DNA of 10,723 bases from PR03 sp031362725 (GTDB lineage Bacteria > Myxococcota_A > UBA9160 > PR03): contig JANLTC010000350.1 of NCBI GenBank assembly GCA_031362725.1, positions 1-10,723 on the forward strand, given 5' to 3'. The notes under the pieces were generated by a model, which saw only the letters and a list, made by a program, of their open reading frames with translations, was not told the DNA's origin and did no database searches. The position numbers were made by a program, and so were the translations under genes. Numbering within the stretch: position 1 is the stretch's first letter; each line of letters starts with the position of its first letter. Below are positions 1 to 6,445 of this stretch, piece by piece.

Positions 1-674
1 TCGCGCTCGTCGCGGCCTTCCAGGTTTCGTCGTTCTCGCAGTCGGTGGCGCTGCACAAACTGGAGACGGTATTCGGCGCGGCGGTCGGGCTCACGCTCTT
101 CGGCGAAGTACCGACGCTGCTCGGCTGGGCCGGCATCCTGCTCTCGACGTTTGGCGTGCTGCTGATGAACCTCGCCCGGCCGGACGACGACGGCATCGGC
201 TGGCGGCGCATGTTCGTGCTCGATCGCGGCTCGATCTACGCGCTCACCTGCGCGGCGCTGTTCGCGTTCACGTCGTTCTTCTTCAAGGAGGCGATCGAAG
301 CGCTCGTGGCCGGCAATCCACAACTCGCGGGCGGTCGCTTCCAGCCCGCGGCGCATACCGTCTTCCATGTCGCGTGGATGCAGGTTGCGCTGGCGACACC
401 TGCGGTCGCGTGGATGCGCCCCGGTGAGCTGCGCCGCACCGCGGCGCTCTGGCGCACGATGCTCGGCATCGGCATCACCGGCTTCGTCGGCAGCTTGTGC
501 TGGTTCTGGGCCTTCGGCCTGACGCTCGTGGCGTACGTGCGCGCCGTCGGTCAGCTCGAAGCACCGATCTCGATCGTGATCTCTGCGCTCTGGTTTCACG
601 AACGCGGCCTCGCGCGCCAGATCCCCGCCGTGGCAGCGATCGTCGGCGGGGTCGTGCTGATCCTGCTCGGCTAG
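1..674 (+). CDS. EamA/DMT-type transporter, 5' truncated by window edge
   Basis: This is the C-terminal 223 residues of a drug/metabolite transporter superfamily (EamA-like) inner-membrane permease. The frame is open from base 3, so a GTG at 45 is probably internal rather than the true start. The first visible segment (QSVALHKLETVFGAAVGL, then LFGEVPTLLGWAGILLSTFG) matches the end of the first EamA repeat. A short polar linker with DDDG follows, then further hydrophobic helices: YALTCAALFAFTSFFF, a VAWMQVALATPAVAWM helix, GITGFVGSLCWFWAFGLTL, and a closing AVAAIVGGVVLILLG. The phrase QLEAPISIVISALWFHER is typical of the last repeat. The family exports or imports small metabolites; the substrate cannot be read. 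The TAG stop overlaps, within CTAG at 671-674, the distal stop of the frame on the opposite strand. Confidence 0.85.
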   Translation, partial: ALVAAFQVSSFSQSVALHKLETVFGAAVGLTLFGEVPTLLGWAGILLSTFGVLLMNLARPDDDGIGWRRMFVLDRGSIYALTCAALFAFTSFFFKEAIEALVAGNPQLAGGRFQPAAHTVFHVAWMQVALATPAVAWMRPGELRRTAALWRTMLGIGITGFVGSLCWFWAFGLTLVAYVRAVGQLEAPISIVISALWFHERGLARQIPAVAAIVGGVVLILLG

Positions 675-751
675 GACGCGGGATCGAGGCGGATCGGCGT
701 GGCGTCGTCGCGGCCGAACACGACGCCGATGTAGCGATCGGCGATGCCCTA
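671..751 (-). other. In-frame continuation of the DUF385-like gene beyond its amber codon
   Basis: On the minus strand the frame of the gene ending at 749 does not lose its protein character at the TAG (751-749). It continues for 25 codons, GIADRYIGVVFGRDD followed by ATPIRLDPAS, to a second TAG at 673-671. The sense on both sides, KxGIADRYIG and then PIRLDP, resembles what I know of the usual C-terminus of this family (AKYG-ADR...RLEP). A tyrosine TAC would need only one base change from the TAG. The simplest reading is a nonsense mutation or a sequencing error; suppression is less likely. Confidence 0.6.
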
Positions 752-1081
752 CTTGGCGACGAAGAGCGCGTTGATGCGGTCGCGCTCGGCGGGCAGCGGA
801 ACAGCGGTGAATTGGGCGCGCTGGCCGTTGCGCTCCACGTCGACCTCCGATTTCGCGCTGAGGCGCGACAACCATCCGGACTTGGGATCGCCCGCGCGAA
901 GCCACGCATGGCCATCTGCGTCGACGACCCAGATGCGCGTCTCATGGACGGCGCCCGCGGCGTCGGTCGTGCGCAGCGTGACGATTTCGCCGCCCTTTTC
1001 GGAGGCGATGAACGCGAGACCGAACACGAAGACCCCGAGGCCCAGCACGAGACCCACGACGGTGGCGATACGACGAAGCAT
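749..1081 (-). CDS. Membrane-anchored F420-dependent nitroreductase/quinone-reductase-like protein (DUF385/PF04075-like), probably prematurely stopped
   Basis: This is a short protein of 110 residues up to the amber codon, or about 135 if the full frame were read. An N-terminal hydrophobic helix at residues about 5-25 (TVVGLVLGLGVFVFGLAF) anchors it in the membrane. The rest follows the F420H2-dependent quinone reductase/nitroreductase pattern: VTLRTTDAAG...HETRIWVVDADGHAWLRAG, then SGWLSRLSAKSEVDVE, then RDRINALFVAK. Homologues are thought to use deazaflavin F420; cofactor use here is inference. Two adjacent ATGs lie at 1084 and 1081. I chose 1081 because GGAGG (minus strand, 1092-1088) sits 6 bases before it but only 3 before 1084. 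The gene diverges from the redox operon across a 116-119 base spacer, which suggests shared control. The stop at 751-749 cuts off family-like sequence, so the gene may be non-functional or mis-sequenced. Confidence 0.72.
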   Translation of the reverse strand: MLRRIATVVGLVLGLGVFVFGLAFIASEKGGEIVTLRTTDAAGAVHETRIWVVDADGHAWLRAGDPKSGWLSRLSAKSEVDVERNGQRAQFTAVPLPAERDRINALFVAK

Positions 1082-1116
1082 CATGTTCCTCCCGGGGCGG
1101 CGCGCGCAGCGTATCG

Positions 1117-1130
1117 CGGAACGCGTTGCG
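1117..1130. promoter_or_regulatory. Operator-like palindrome, proximal to the minus-strand gene
   Basis: CGGAACGCGTTGCG is a 14-base inverted repeat with 12 of 14 positions paired and a perfect core AACGCGTT. It lies about 33 bases upstream of the minus-strand gene. It shares the AACnnGTT core with the second palindrome at 1172-1185 but lacks that one's outer T and A. It may be a weaker second site for the same regulator. In GC-rich DNA such a core can occur by chance. Confidence 0.35.
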
Positions 1131-1171
1131 TGGCGCTCGGCGCGAGCCGCTCGACGCGCCCGGGGGCGATC

Positions 1172-1185
1172 TGTAACGTGTTTCA
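1172..1185. promoter_or_regulatory. KstR-like TetR operator candidate before the redox operon
   Basis: TGTAACGTGTTTCA fits the 14-base pattern TnnAACnnGTTnnA exactly, with 10 of 14 positions paired as an inverted repeat. As I recall it, that pattern is the binding motif of KstR, the TetR-family repressor of sterol/lipid catabolism in mycobacteria. The site lies in one of the few A/T-containing stretches of the spacer and ends 4 bases before the Shine-Dalgarno of the first operon gene, a position where a bound repressor would block transcription. No regulator gene lies in the window, so the binding protein is inferred. Confidence 0.45.
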
Positions 1186-1189
1186 ATTC

Positions 1190-1196
1190 GGAGGAG
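1190..1196 (+). promoter_or_regulatory. Shine-Dalgarno deciding the GTG start at 1201
   Basis: GGAGGAG lies 4 bases (6 from its GGAGG core) before the GTG at 1201. It supports this non-ATG start for the first operon gene, since no ATG precedes the TGGASGIG fold start in a better position. Confidence 0.7.
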
Positions 1197-1200
1197 CGGT

Positions 1201-1989
1201 GTGACCGACGTCGCAAGAGCCCAACGCGGAGCGGGACTGGTCGAGGGGAAAGTCGCGTTGGTGACGGGCGGTGCGTCCGGCATCGGGCGGGCCACCGCGC
1301 TGGCGTTGGCACGCGACGGCGCCCGCGTGTTGGTGGCCGACCGCGACGGTGCGGGCGCAGAGGCCGTCGCAAAGGCGATCGCCGCGCAGGGCGGCGATGC
1401 GCGCGCGAGCGAGACGGACGTTGCGCGGCCCGAGCAGGTCGCAGCGATGGTGCGCGCGGCCGTCGACACGTTCGGTCGCCTCGACTGTGCCGTGAACGCA
1501 GCTGGCATCCTCGCGACACCGTCGCTGCTGCACGACCTCGCACTCGAGCAATGGGAGCGCACGCTTGCGGTGAACCTCACGGGCGTCTTCCTGTGCCTGC
1601 AGCAGGAGCTGCGCGTGATGCGCGCGCAGGGGTCGGGATCGATCGTGAACATCTCGTCCGGTGGCGGCGTGCTCGGCACGCCCGCACTCGGTCACTACTG
1701 CGCGTCGAAGCACGGCGTGCTCGGCCTCACGAAGACCGCGGCGCTCGAGAACGCGCGCAGTGGCGTGCGCGTGAACGCAGTCTGCCCTGGCTCCACCGAC
1801 ACGCCGATGCTGCAAGGCTTCATGGGCTCATCCCCCGAAGCGCGCAAGATGATCCTCGGGAGCGCCCCGGCCGGCCGGCTCGGAACGCCGGAGGAGGTTG
1901 CGGAGGCGGCCGTTTGGCTTTGCTCCGATCGCGCTTCCTACGTGAGCGGCGAGTCGCTGTTCGTCGATTACGCCGCGGTATCGAGATGA
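1201..1989 (+). CDS. SDR family oxidoreductase, NAD-type, first gene of the operon
   Basis: A classical short-chain dehydrogenase/reductase of 262 residues that interconverts an alcohol and a carbonyl with a nicotinamide cofactor in the cytoplasm. Visible parts: cofactor loop TGGASGIG (residues 22-29), acidic D47 at the end of beta-2 (favouring NAD(H)), NAAG (99-102), active-site N125, S153, Y166 (YCASK) and K170, and the PG motif in NAVCPGSTDTPM. The length is normal, with about 12 extra residues before the fold. The C-terminus is odd: where most relatives have a DGG motif (VTGxxxxVDGG), this one reads VSGESLFVDYAAVSR. The GTG start has a strong Shine-Dalgarno. The gene follows a KstR-like palindrome and is 19 bases from the next gene, so it probably leads the operon. 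The substrate is not predictable; relatives act on steroids, acyl intermediates and cyclic alcohols. Confidence 0.9.
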   Translation: MTDVARAQRGAGLVEGKVALVTGGASGIGRATALALARDGARVLVADRDGAGAEAVAKAIAAQGGDARASETDVARPEQVAAMVRAAVDTFGRLDCAVNAAGILATPSLLHDLALEQWERTLAVNLTGVFLCLQQELRVMRAQGSGSIVNISSGGGVLGTPALGHYCASKHGVLGLTKTAALENARSGVRVNAVCPGSTDTPMLQGFMGSSPEARKMILGSAPAGRLGTPEEVAEAAVWLCSDRASYVSGESLFVDYAAVSR

Positions 1990-1993
1990 CGTC

Positions 1994-1999
1994 AGGAGG
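1994..1999 (+). promoter_or_regulatory. Shine-Dalgarno of the first LLM gene
   Basis: A full AGGAGG, starting 5 bases after the upstream TGA and ending 9 bases before the ATG at 2009, fixes this start. Confidence 0.7.
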
Positions 2000-2008
2000 C
2001 TACGCGGG

Positions 2009-2881
2009 ATGAAGTTCGTGATTCCGACCGCGTTTTCGCCGCCGTCGCAGTTCTGCGAAATGGCGCAACTCGCCGAGGCGAACGGGATCGACGCGATCGC
2101 GATCTCCGACCACGTCGCGCATCCCGAGCAGATCGCCTCGCGCTATCCATACACCGCCGATGGTTCGATCCGCTGGACGGAGGACACCGCGTGGCCCGAT
2201 CCCTGGGTGTCGATCGGTGCGATGGCAGCGGTGACGTCGCGCCTCCGCTTCGTCACGAACATCTACGTGCTCGCGCTGCGCAACCCGTTCCTCGCGGCGA
2301 AGGCGATCGCGACCGCCGCCGCGCTGTCGGGCGACCGCGTCGCGCTCGGTGTCGGCGTCGGCTGGTGCAAGGAAGAGTTCGAGTTTGCCGGCCAGGACTT
2401 CCACACGCGCGGCAAGCGCACCGACGAGATGATCGAGGTCCTGCGCAAGCTCTGGACCGGCGACTACGTCGAACACACCGGACGCTTCTACCAATTTGGA
2501 CGGGTGCGGATGCTGCCGGCCCCGGCCGCAACGGTTCCGATCTACGGCGGGGGTCTCTCGGAGCCCGCGCTGCGCCGCGCCGCGCGGCTCGATGGCTGGA
2601 TCTCGGACCTCCACACCAGCGCCGAGCTCGCCGAGATCGCCGCGACGCTGCGCCGCTACCGCGCCGAGATCGGACGCGCAGCCGCGCCATTCGACATGAT
2701 CGCCGCCTGCGTCGACGCCTTCGACGCCGACTCGATCCGCCGCCTCGGCGACGCCGGCGTCACGCACTACGCGACCGCCCCGTGGATCCTCCACGGCGGC
2801 ACCTGGGATTCGCTGCAACACAAACGCGACGGCCTCCGCCGCTTCCACGACGAAGTCATCACGAAAATCCGAGGCGTTTGA
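2009..2881 (+). CDS. LLM class F420-dependent oxidoreductase, TIGR03619-like
   Basis: A 290-residue TIM-barrel oxidoreductase of the bacterial luciferase-like monooxygenase superfamily, resembling the TIGR03619 (Rv2161c-type) subgroup. Visible signs: barrel start KFVIPTAF, AEANGIDAIAISDHV (residues 23-36), the long insert ending in AWPDPWVSIGAMAAVTSRLRF (61-81), LRNPFLAAKAIATAAALSGDRVALGVGVGWCKEEF (90-124), RTDEMIEVLRKLW, GRFYQF, and APAATVPIYGGG (171-182). Members normally use reduced F420 for hydride transfer; the cofactor is inferred from the family and from the other F420-type genes nearby. The length is usual for the subgroup. The start has AGGAGG 9 bases upstream. It lies 19 bases after the first SDR and before the 161-base repeat-bearing gap, so it may end a first transcription unit. 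Probable role: reduction or oxidation of an intermediate shared with the SDRs. Confidence 0.88.
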   Translation: MKFVIPTAFSPPSQFCEMAQLAEANGIDAIAISDHVAHPEQIASRYPYTADGSIRWTEDTAWPDPWVSIGAMAAVTSRLRFVTNIYVLALRNPFLAAKAIATAAALSGDRVALGVGVGWCKEEFEFAGQDFHTRGKRTDEMIEVLRKLWTGDYVEHTGRFYQFGRVRMLPAPAATVPIYGGGLSEPALRRAARLDGWISDLHTSAELAEIAATLRRYRAEIGRAAAPFDMIAACVDAFDADSIRRLGDAGVTHYATAPWILHGGTWDSLQHKRDGLRRFHDEVITKIRGV

Positions 2882-2892
2882 GAAGCCCCTCT

Positions 2893-2925
2893 TCCCGCGT
2901 AGCGAGCCACCGGCGAGCGGCGAGA
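2893..2925 (+). repeat. Intergenic direct repeat, copy 1
   Basis: First of two 33-base copies sharing 31 identical bases. It opens with TCCCGCGTAGCGAGCCA and closes with GCGAGCGGCGAGA. Its period to copy 2 is 79 bases. It contains several internal GCGAGC steps, like small dispersed intergenic repeats of GC-rich genomes. Confidence 0.7.
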
Positions 2926-2971
2926 CCCCATAAGGACGCCGTCGCGCAAGCAAGCAGCACCCTGAAAAAGA

Positions 2972-3004
2972 TCCCGCGTAGCGAGCCAACAGCGAGCGGC
3001 GAGA
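2972..3004 (+). repeat. Intergenic direct repeat, copy 2
   Basis: Second copy, differing from copy 1 at two positions. After it the two copies still resemble each other loosely (CCCCATAAGG against TCCACAAGG). Its GCGAGCC (2981-2987) can pair with GGCTCGC (3012-3018) just downstream, giving a weak hairpin with a loop of about 24 bases before the next gene. No clear promoter or T-rich terminator is visible in 2882-3042. Confidence 0.7.
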
Positions 3005-3042
3005 TCCACAAGGCTCGCGCCCGCACGAGCAACGAGGTCCGG

Positions 3043-3792
3043 ATGAAACGCTTCGAAACCAAAGTCGTACTCGTAACCGGCGGCGCTTCCGGCATCGGCC
3101 GCGCCTGCGCGCTGCGCTTCGCACAGGAAGGCGCATCCGTCTTCGTCGCGGACGTGCAAGCCGCCGCGCTCGACGCCACCGCCAAGGACGCGCGCGAACT
3201 CGGCGCCCCCTGCGAGACCGCGATTCTCGACGTCACCGATGAAGACGCCGTGCGCGACGCCGTCTCGAACTGCGTTGCGCGCTTTGGTCACCTCGACGTC
3301 GTCTGCAACGTCGCCGGCATCCTGCGCTTCGATCACACGCACGAACTCTCGCTCACCGACTGGAGCCGCGTGCTCGGCGTGAATCTCACCGGCACCTTTC
3401 TGCTCTGCCGCGAGGCGATCCCGCATCTGCTCGCGACGCGCGGCAACATCGTCAACATGGCATCCACGGCCGGCATGACCGGTCACCCGTGGTCGGCCGC
3501 GTATGCGGCGTCGAAGGGCGGCGTGCTGGCCTTCACGCGCTCGATCGCAGTCGAATACGCGGGGCAGGGCGTGCGCGCCAACGCGATCTGCCCGGGCAGC
3601 ATCGAGACCCCGATCACGAAGGCCTTCCACGTGCCCGAGGGCGCCAACCCGAAGCTGGTGCGACGAATCATGCCGCTCACCGGCTTCGCGGGGCCCGAGA
3701 AGGTGGCGAACCTCGCCGCGTTCCTCGCCTCGGACGAGGGTTCGCACATCACCGGCGAAGAGATCCGCATCGACGGCGGCGCGCTGTCGTGA
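3043..3792 (+). CDS. SDR family oxidoreductase, NAD-type
   Basis: A compact classical SDR of 249 residues. Visible parts: TGGASGIG (12-19), D37 in VFVADV (NAD(H) preference), NVAG (89-92), N114 in LGVNLTG, catalytic S141 (MASTAG), Y154 and K158 (YAASK), PG in NAICPGSIETPI, and the normal C-terminal ITGEEIRIDGG. The ATG at 3043 begins right at the fold (MKRFETKVVLVTGG) and has GAGG 5 bases upstream, so upstream in-frame ATGs are not needed. The gene follows the repeat-bearing gap and overlaps the next SDR by 4 bases (GTGA), which implies translational coupling. The active-site set is complete, so it should be a working dehydrogenase. It most resembles secondary-alcohol or hydroxyacyl/steroid-type SDRs, but the substrate cannot be named. 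Confidence 0.9.
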   Translation: MKRFETKVVLVTGGASGIGRACALRFAQEGASVFVADVQAAALDATAKDARELGAPCETAILDVTDEDAVRDAVSNCVARFGHLDVVCNVAGILRFDHTHELSLTDWSRVLGVNLTGTFLLCREAIPHLLATRGNIVNMASTAGMTGHPWSAAYAASKGGVLAFTRSIAVEYAGQGVRANAICPGSIETPITKAFHVPEGANPKLVRRIMPLTGFAGPEKVANLAAFLASDEGSHITGEEIRIDGGALS

Positions 3793-4598
3793 GCGGTCTG
3801 CAATCGCATTCGTCCGGAGGGCTGCTCGCGGGCCGTGTCGCGATCGTCTCCGGCATCGGCCCGGGCATGGGACGCGATGTGTCGCTGGCACTCGCGCGCG
3901 AGGGCGCCGACCTCGTGCTCGCCGCCCGCACGGCGCGCAAGATCAGCGAAGTCGCGGCCGAAGTGCGCGCCGCCGGGCGCCGCGCGCTCGAAGTGCCGAC
4001 CGACATCACGAGCGCCCCCGATTGCAAACGTCTCGCCGAGCGCGCGATGGCGGAGTTCGGTCGCATCGATGTGCTCGTCAACAACGCCTTCGACATGGGC
4101 GGCTTCATCCGCATCGAAGACGCCAGTGCCGAGGACTTGCTGCGCCCGCTGCGCGTCAACCTGATCGGCTCGCTGCAGCTCACGCACGAAGTGCTTCCGG
4201 TGATGAAGGCGCAGCGCAGCGGCTCGATCGTGATGATCAACTCGATGATCATCCGCGACGTGCTGCCCAACATGGGTCCGTACGGTGCATCGAAGGCGGC
4301 GCTGATGGCGGCGACGCAGGGTCTCGCGCGCGAAATCGGCGTGCACGGCATTCGCGTGAACTCCGTCGTCCCTGGCTACATCTGGGGCGCGTCGCTCGAG
4401 GGCTACTTCGCGCACCAGGCCAAGCAGCGCGGCGTCGATCCGAAGCTGGTCTACGACGAGGTCGCCGCGCAGACCGCGCTGCGCCATCTGCCGACGTCCG
4501 AAGAGATCGCCGACGCGGTCGTGTTCTTCGCGTCGGACCTGTCCCGCGTCGTCACCGGGCAATCGCTCGATGTGAACGGCGGCCACGTGTTCCATTGA
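3789..4598 (+). CDS. SDR family oxidoreductase, NADP-type with atypical cofactor motifs
   Basis: A 269-residue SDR. The GTG at 3789 sits inside the preceding stop (GTGA), so its translation is coupled to the upstream SDR. It differs from its three neighbours: the glycine loop is SGIGPGMG (residues 21-28) rather than TGGASGIG; residue 47 is Arg (VLAARTARK), pointing to NADP(H); and the structural NNAG motif reads NNAF (98-101). The catalytic residues remain: N124, S152 (INSMII), Y165 and K169 (YGASK), with PGYIWG after beta-6. The C-terminus SLDVNGGHVFH is a normal variant. It is therefore likely active, with a different cofactor pool from the other SDRs, for example as the reductive partner of an oxidative step. 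The subgroup recurs in GC-rich catabolic clusters, to my knowledge without a fixed substrate. Confidence 0.88.
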   Translation: MSGLQSHSSGGLLAGRVAIVSGIGPGMGRDVSLALAREGADLVLAARTARKISEVAAEVRAAGRRALEVPTDITSAPDCKRLAERAMAEFGRIDVLVNNAFDMGGFIRIEDASAEDLLRPLRVNLIGSLQLTHEVLPVMKAQRSGSIVMINSMIIRDVLPNMGPYGASKAALMAATQGLAREIGVHGIRVNSVVPGYIWGASLEGYFAHQAKQRGVDPKLVYDEVAAQTALRHLPTSEEIADAVVFFASDLSRVVTGQSLDVNGGHVFH

Positions 4599-5389
4599 TG
4601 GAGTTCGCCGGCAAGCGCGCACTCGTGACGGGTGGCGCATCGGGGATCGGCCTCGCGACGGCGCGCAGGCTCGCCGCGCTGGGTGCGCGCGTGGCGCTGC
4701 TCGATCTCGATGCGGCGCGGGCCGGCGCTGCGGCTGGCGAGATCGGCGCAGTCGCGCTCGTCGCGGACGTTCGCGACGCTGCCGCGGTCGATGCCGCGTG
4801 CGCCGAGGCGGCGGCGGCGTTCGGCGGCCTCGATCTCGCGTTCCTCAATGCTGGCGCCGGGCAGGTGGCGCCGCTGCACGAGTACGCGCCCGCCGACGTC
4901 GAGCGCCTGATCGCGGTGAATCTTCTTGGTGTCTACTACGGGTTGCGCTCCGTGGTGCCACATCTGCGCGCTGCGGGCGGCGGCGCGATCGTCGTGAACG
5001 CGTCGTGCAGCGGCATCCAGCCGACGCGCGGTGAGGCGCCCTACAGCGCGGCGAAGGCCGGCGTGATCGCGCTCGCCCAAAGCGGAGCGCTCGAGTACGG
5101 CCCCGCGATCCGCGTCAACTGCATTTCACCCGGCATGATCCGCACCCCGATGTCGGAGCTGCTGTTCAAGGTTCCGAAGTTGATGGATGGGTTCGACGAG
5201 GCGATCCCGTCGGGGCGCGCCGGCACGGCCGAGGATGTCGCTGACGTCGTCGTGTTCCTGCTCTCGGACGCCGCGCGCTACGTCACGGGACACAATCTGG
5301 TGGTCGACGGCGGACTCTCGTTGGTCGCAGCTGGCATCGATCCGGTGATGCGCCGGGTGCTCGCTGTGCTCGACACGCGAAGCGGCTGA
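4598..5389 (+). CDS. SDR family oxidoreductase, NAD-type
   Basis: A 263-residue classical SDR; its ATG shares one base with the upstream TGA (TGATG), again a coupled start. Visible parts: TGGASGIG (11-18), D36 in ALLDLD (NAD(H)), LNAG (83-86), N108 in VNLLG, catalytic S136 (NASCSG), Y149 and K153 (YSAAK), PGMIRTPM, and C-terminal VTGHNLVVDGG followed by an extra tail of about 20 residues (AAGIDPVMRRVLAVLD). The helix alphaB/C region is very alanine-rich. All catalytic positions are present. It is the last of three contiguous SDRs, and a second LLM oxidoreductase follows after 5 bases. The specific substrate is not predictable. Confidence 0.9.
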   Translation: MEFAGKRALVTGGASGIGLATARRLAALGARVALLDLDAARAGAAAGEIGAVALVADVRDAAAVDAACAEAAAAFGGLDLAFLNAGAGQVAPLHEYAPADVERLIAVNLLGVYYGLRSVVPHLRAAGGGAIVVNASCSGIQPTRGEAPYSAAKAGVIALAQSGALEYGPAIRVNCISPGMIRTPMSELLFKVPKLMDGFDEAIPSGRAGTAEDVADVVVFLLSDAARYVTGHNLVVDGGLSLVAAGIDPVMRRVLAVLDTRSG

Positions 5390-5394
5390 GCGCG

Positions 5395-6414
5395 GTGCGC
5401 GTCGATGCTCCGCTCGCATTGGCGTCGCTCGAGGCGGCGGGCGAGGAGGCACGCCGGCTCGAAGCGCTCGGCTACGACGGCGCCTTCACCTACGAGGGCC
5501 CCCACGACCCATTCTTTCCGCTGGTGCAGGCCGCAACGGCGACCGAACGCATGGAGTTGATGACGGCGGTCGCGATCGCTTTCGCGCGTAGCCCGATGCT
5601 GATCGCGCAGATCGCGCACGATCTGCAAGGGCTCACGAAGGGACGCTTCCGGCTCGGGCTCGGTTCGCAGATTCGAGCCCACATCGAGCGACGCTTCTCG
5701 CAGCCGTGGTCGCCACCGGCGGCGCGCATGCGGGAGTACGTGAAGGCGCTGCGGGCGATCTGGTCGGCCTGGAACGACGGCACGCTGCTCGCGTTCCGCG
5801 GTGAGTTCTACACCCACACCTTGATGCCGCCGCTGATGCGCCCGGCGCCGTGCCCGTTCGGCCCGCCACCGGTGTGGCTCGCTGGTGTCGGCCCGCGCAT
5901 GACCGAGGTCGCGGGCGAAGTGGCGGATGGATTCCTGGTGCATCCGTTCCACACGAGGGCGTTTCTGGCCGATGTGACCGGCCCCGCACTGCAACGCGGC
6001 TTGGCGCTCGCCGGTCGCGCGCGACGCGACTTCGTCGTCAGCGCGCAGCTGTTGATCGTGACGGGACGCGATGCCGCAGAAACGGAGCGCGCGCGCAGCG
6101 CCGTGCGCGCACAGATCGCGTTCTACGCTTCGACACCCGCCTATCGCGGCGTGCTCGATTCGATCGGGCGCGGCGCGCTGCATCCGGAGCTGCACGCGCT
6201 CTCGCGCAGCGGGGATTGGCAGGCGATGGCCGCGCTCGTCGATGACGAAGTGCTCGAGGCAATCGCCGTGTGTGCGCCGCCGGACGCTCTGGCCGAACGA
6301 ATCGTCGCGCGCTGCGCGGATTTCGCGGACCGCGTCAGCCTGGTCTCGCCATGGACGTCCGATGCAGGCGCGTGGGTGGACGTCGTACGCGGACTCCAGG
6401 CGACCGCAGTTTGA
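5395..6414 (+). CDS. LLM class F420-dependent oxidoreductase, TIGR03617-like
   Basis: A 339-residue member of the luciferase-like, F420-type family, closely following the TIGR03617 pattern as I know it. Signs in order: AEE-type helix RRLEALGYDGAFTYE (21-34), HDPFFPLVQAA (37-47), ERMELMTAVAIAFARSPM (51-68), DLQGLTKGRFRLGLGSQ (76-92), HIERRF, PAARMREYVKALRAIW (108-123), FRGEFYTHTLMPP (134-146), PPVWLAGVGPRMTEVAGEVADGFLVHPFHT (158-187) and RAQIAFYASTPAYRGVLD. Members are thought to transfer hydride to or from F420 on a carbonyl or alcohol; F420 use is family inference. The GTG at 5395 has no clear Shine-Dalgarno and lies 5 bases after the preceding stop, consistent with re-initiation. It is distinct in sequence from the other LLM gene of the window, so the two probably act on different steps. 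Confidence 0.9.
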   Translation: MRVDAPLALASLEAAGEEARRLEALGYDGAFTYEGPHDPFFPLVQAATATERMELMTAVAIAFARSPMLIAQIAHDLQGLTKGRFRLGLGSQIRAHIERRFSQPWSPPAARMREYVKALRAIWSAWNDGTLLAFRGEFYTHTLMPPLMRPAPCPFGPPPVWLAGVGPRMTEVAGEVADGFLVHPFHTRAFLADVTGPALQRGLALAGRARRDFVVSAQLLIVTGRDAAETERARSAVRAQIAFYASTPAYRGVLDSIGRGALHPELHALSRSGDWQAMAALVDDEVLEAIAVCAPPDALAERIVARCADFADRVSLVSPWTSDAGAWVDVVRGLQATAV

Positions 6415-6445
6415 CGACCCGCGAGCTGCGGGATACGCAGTCGGC

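Noticed and set aside
497..1204. 235-codon plus-strand frame across the transporter end and the DUF385-like gene
   Set aside because: It is Arg/Asp-rich without motifs and opposes the minus-strand gene; the upstream part is an alternate frame of the transporter.
942..1679. Long minus-strand frames running upstream from the DUF385-like gene
   Set aside because: The protein signal begins only at the ATG pair at 1081-1084 behind GGAGG; the upstream extension opposes the first SDR and reads as composition noise.
2000..3136. 378-codon minus-strand frame opposite the first LLM gene
   Set aside because: Low-complexity Arg-rich translation, spans the repeat gap, and opposes a clear LLM protein.
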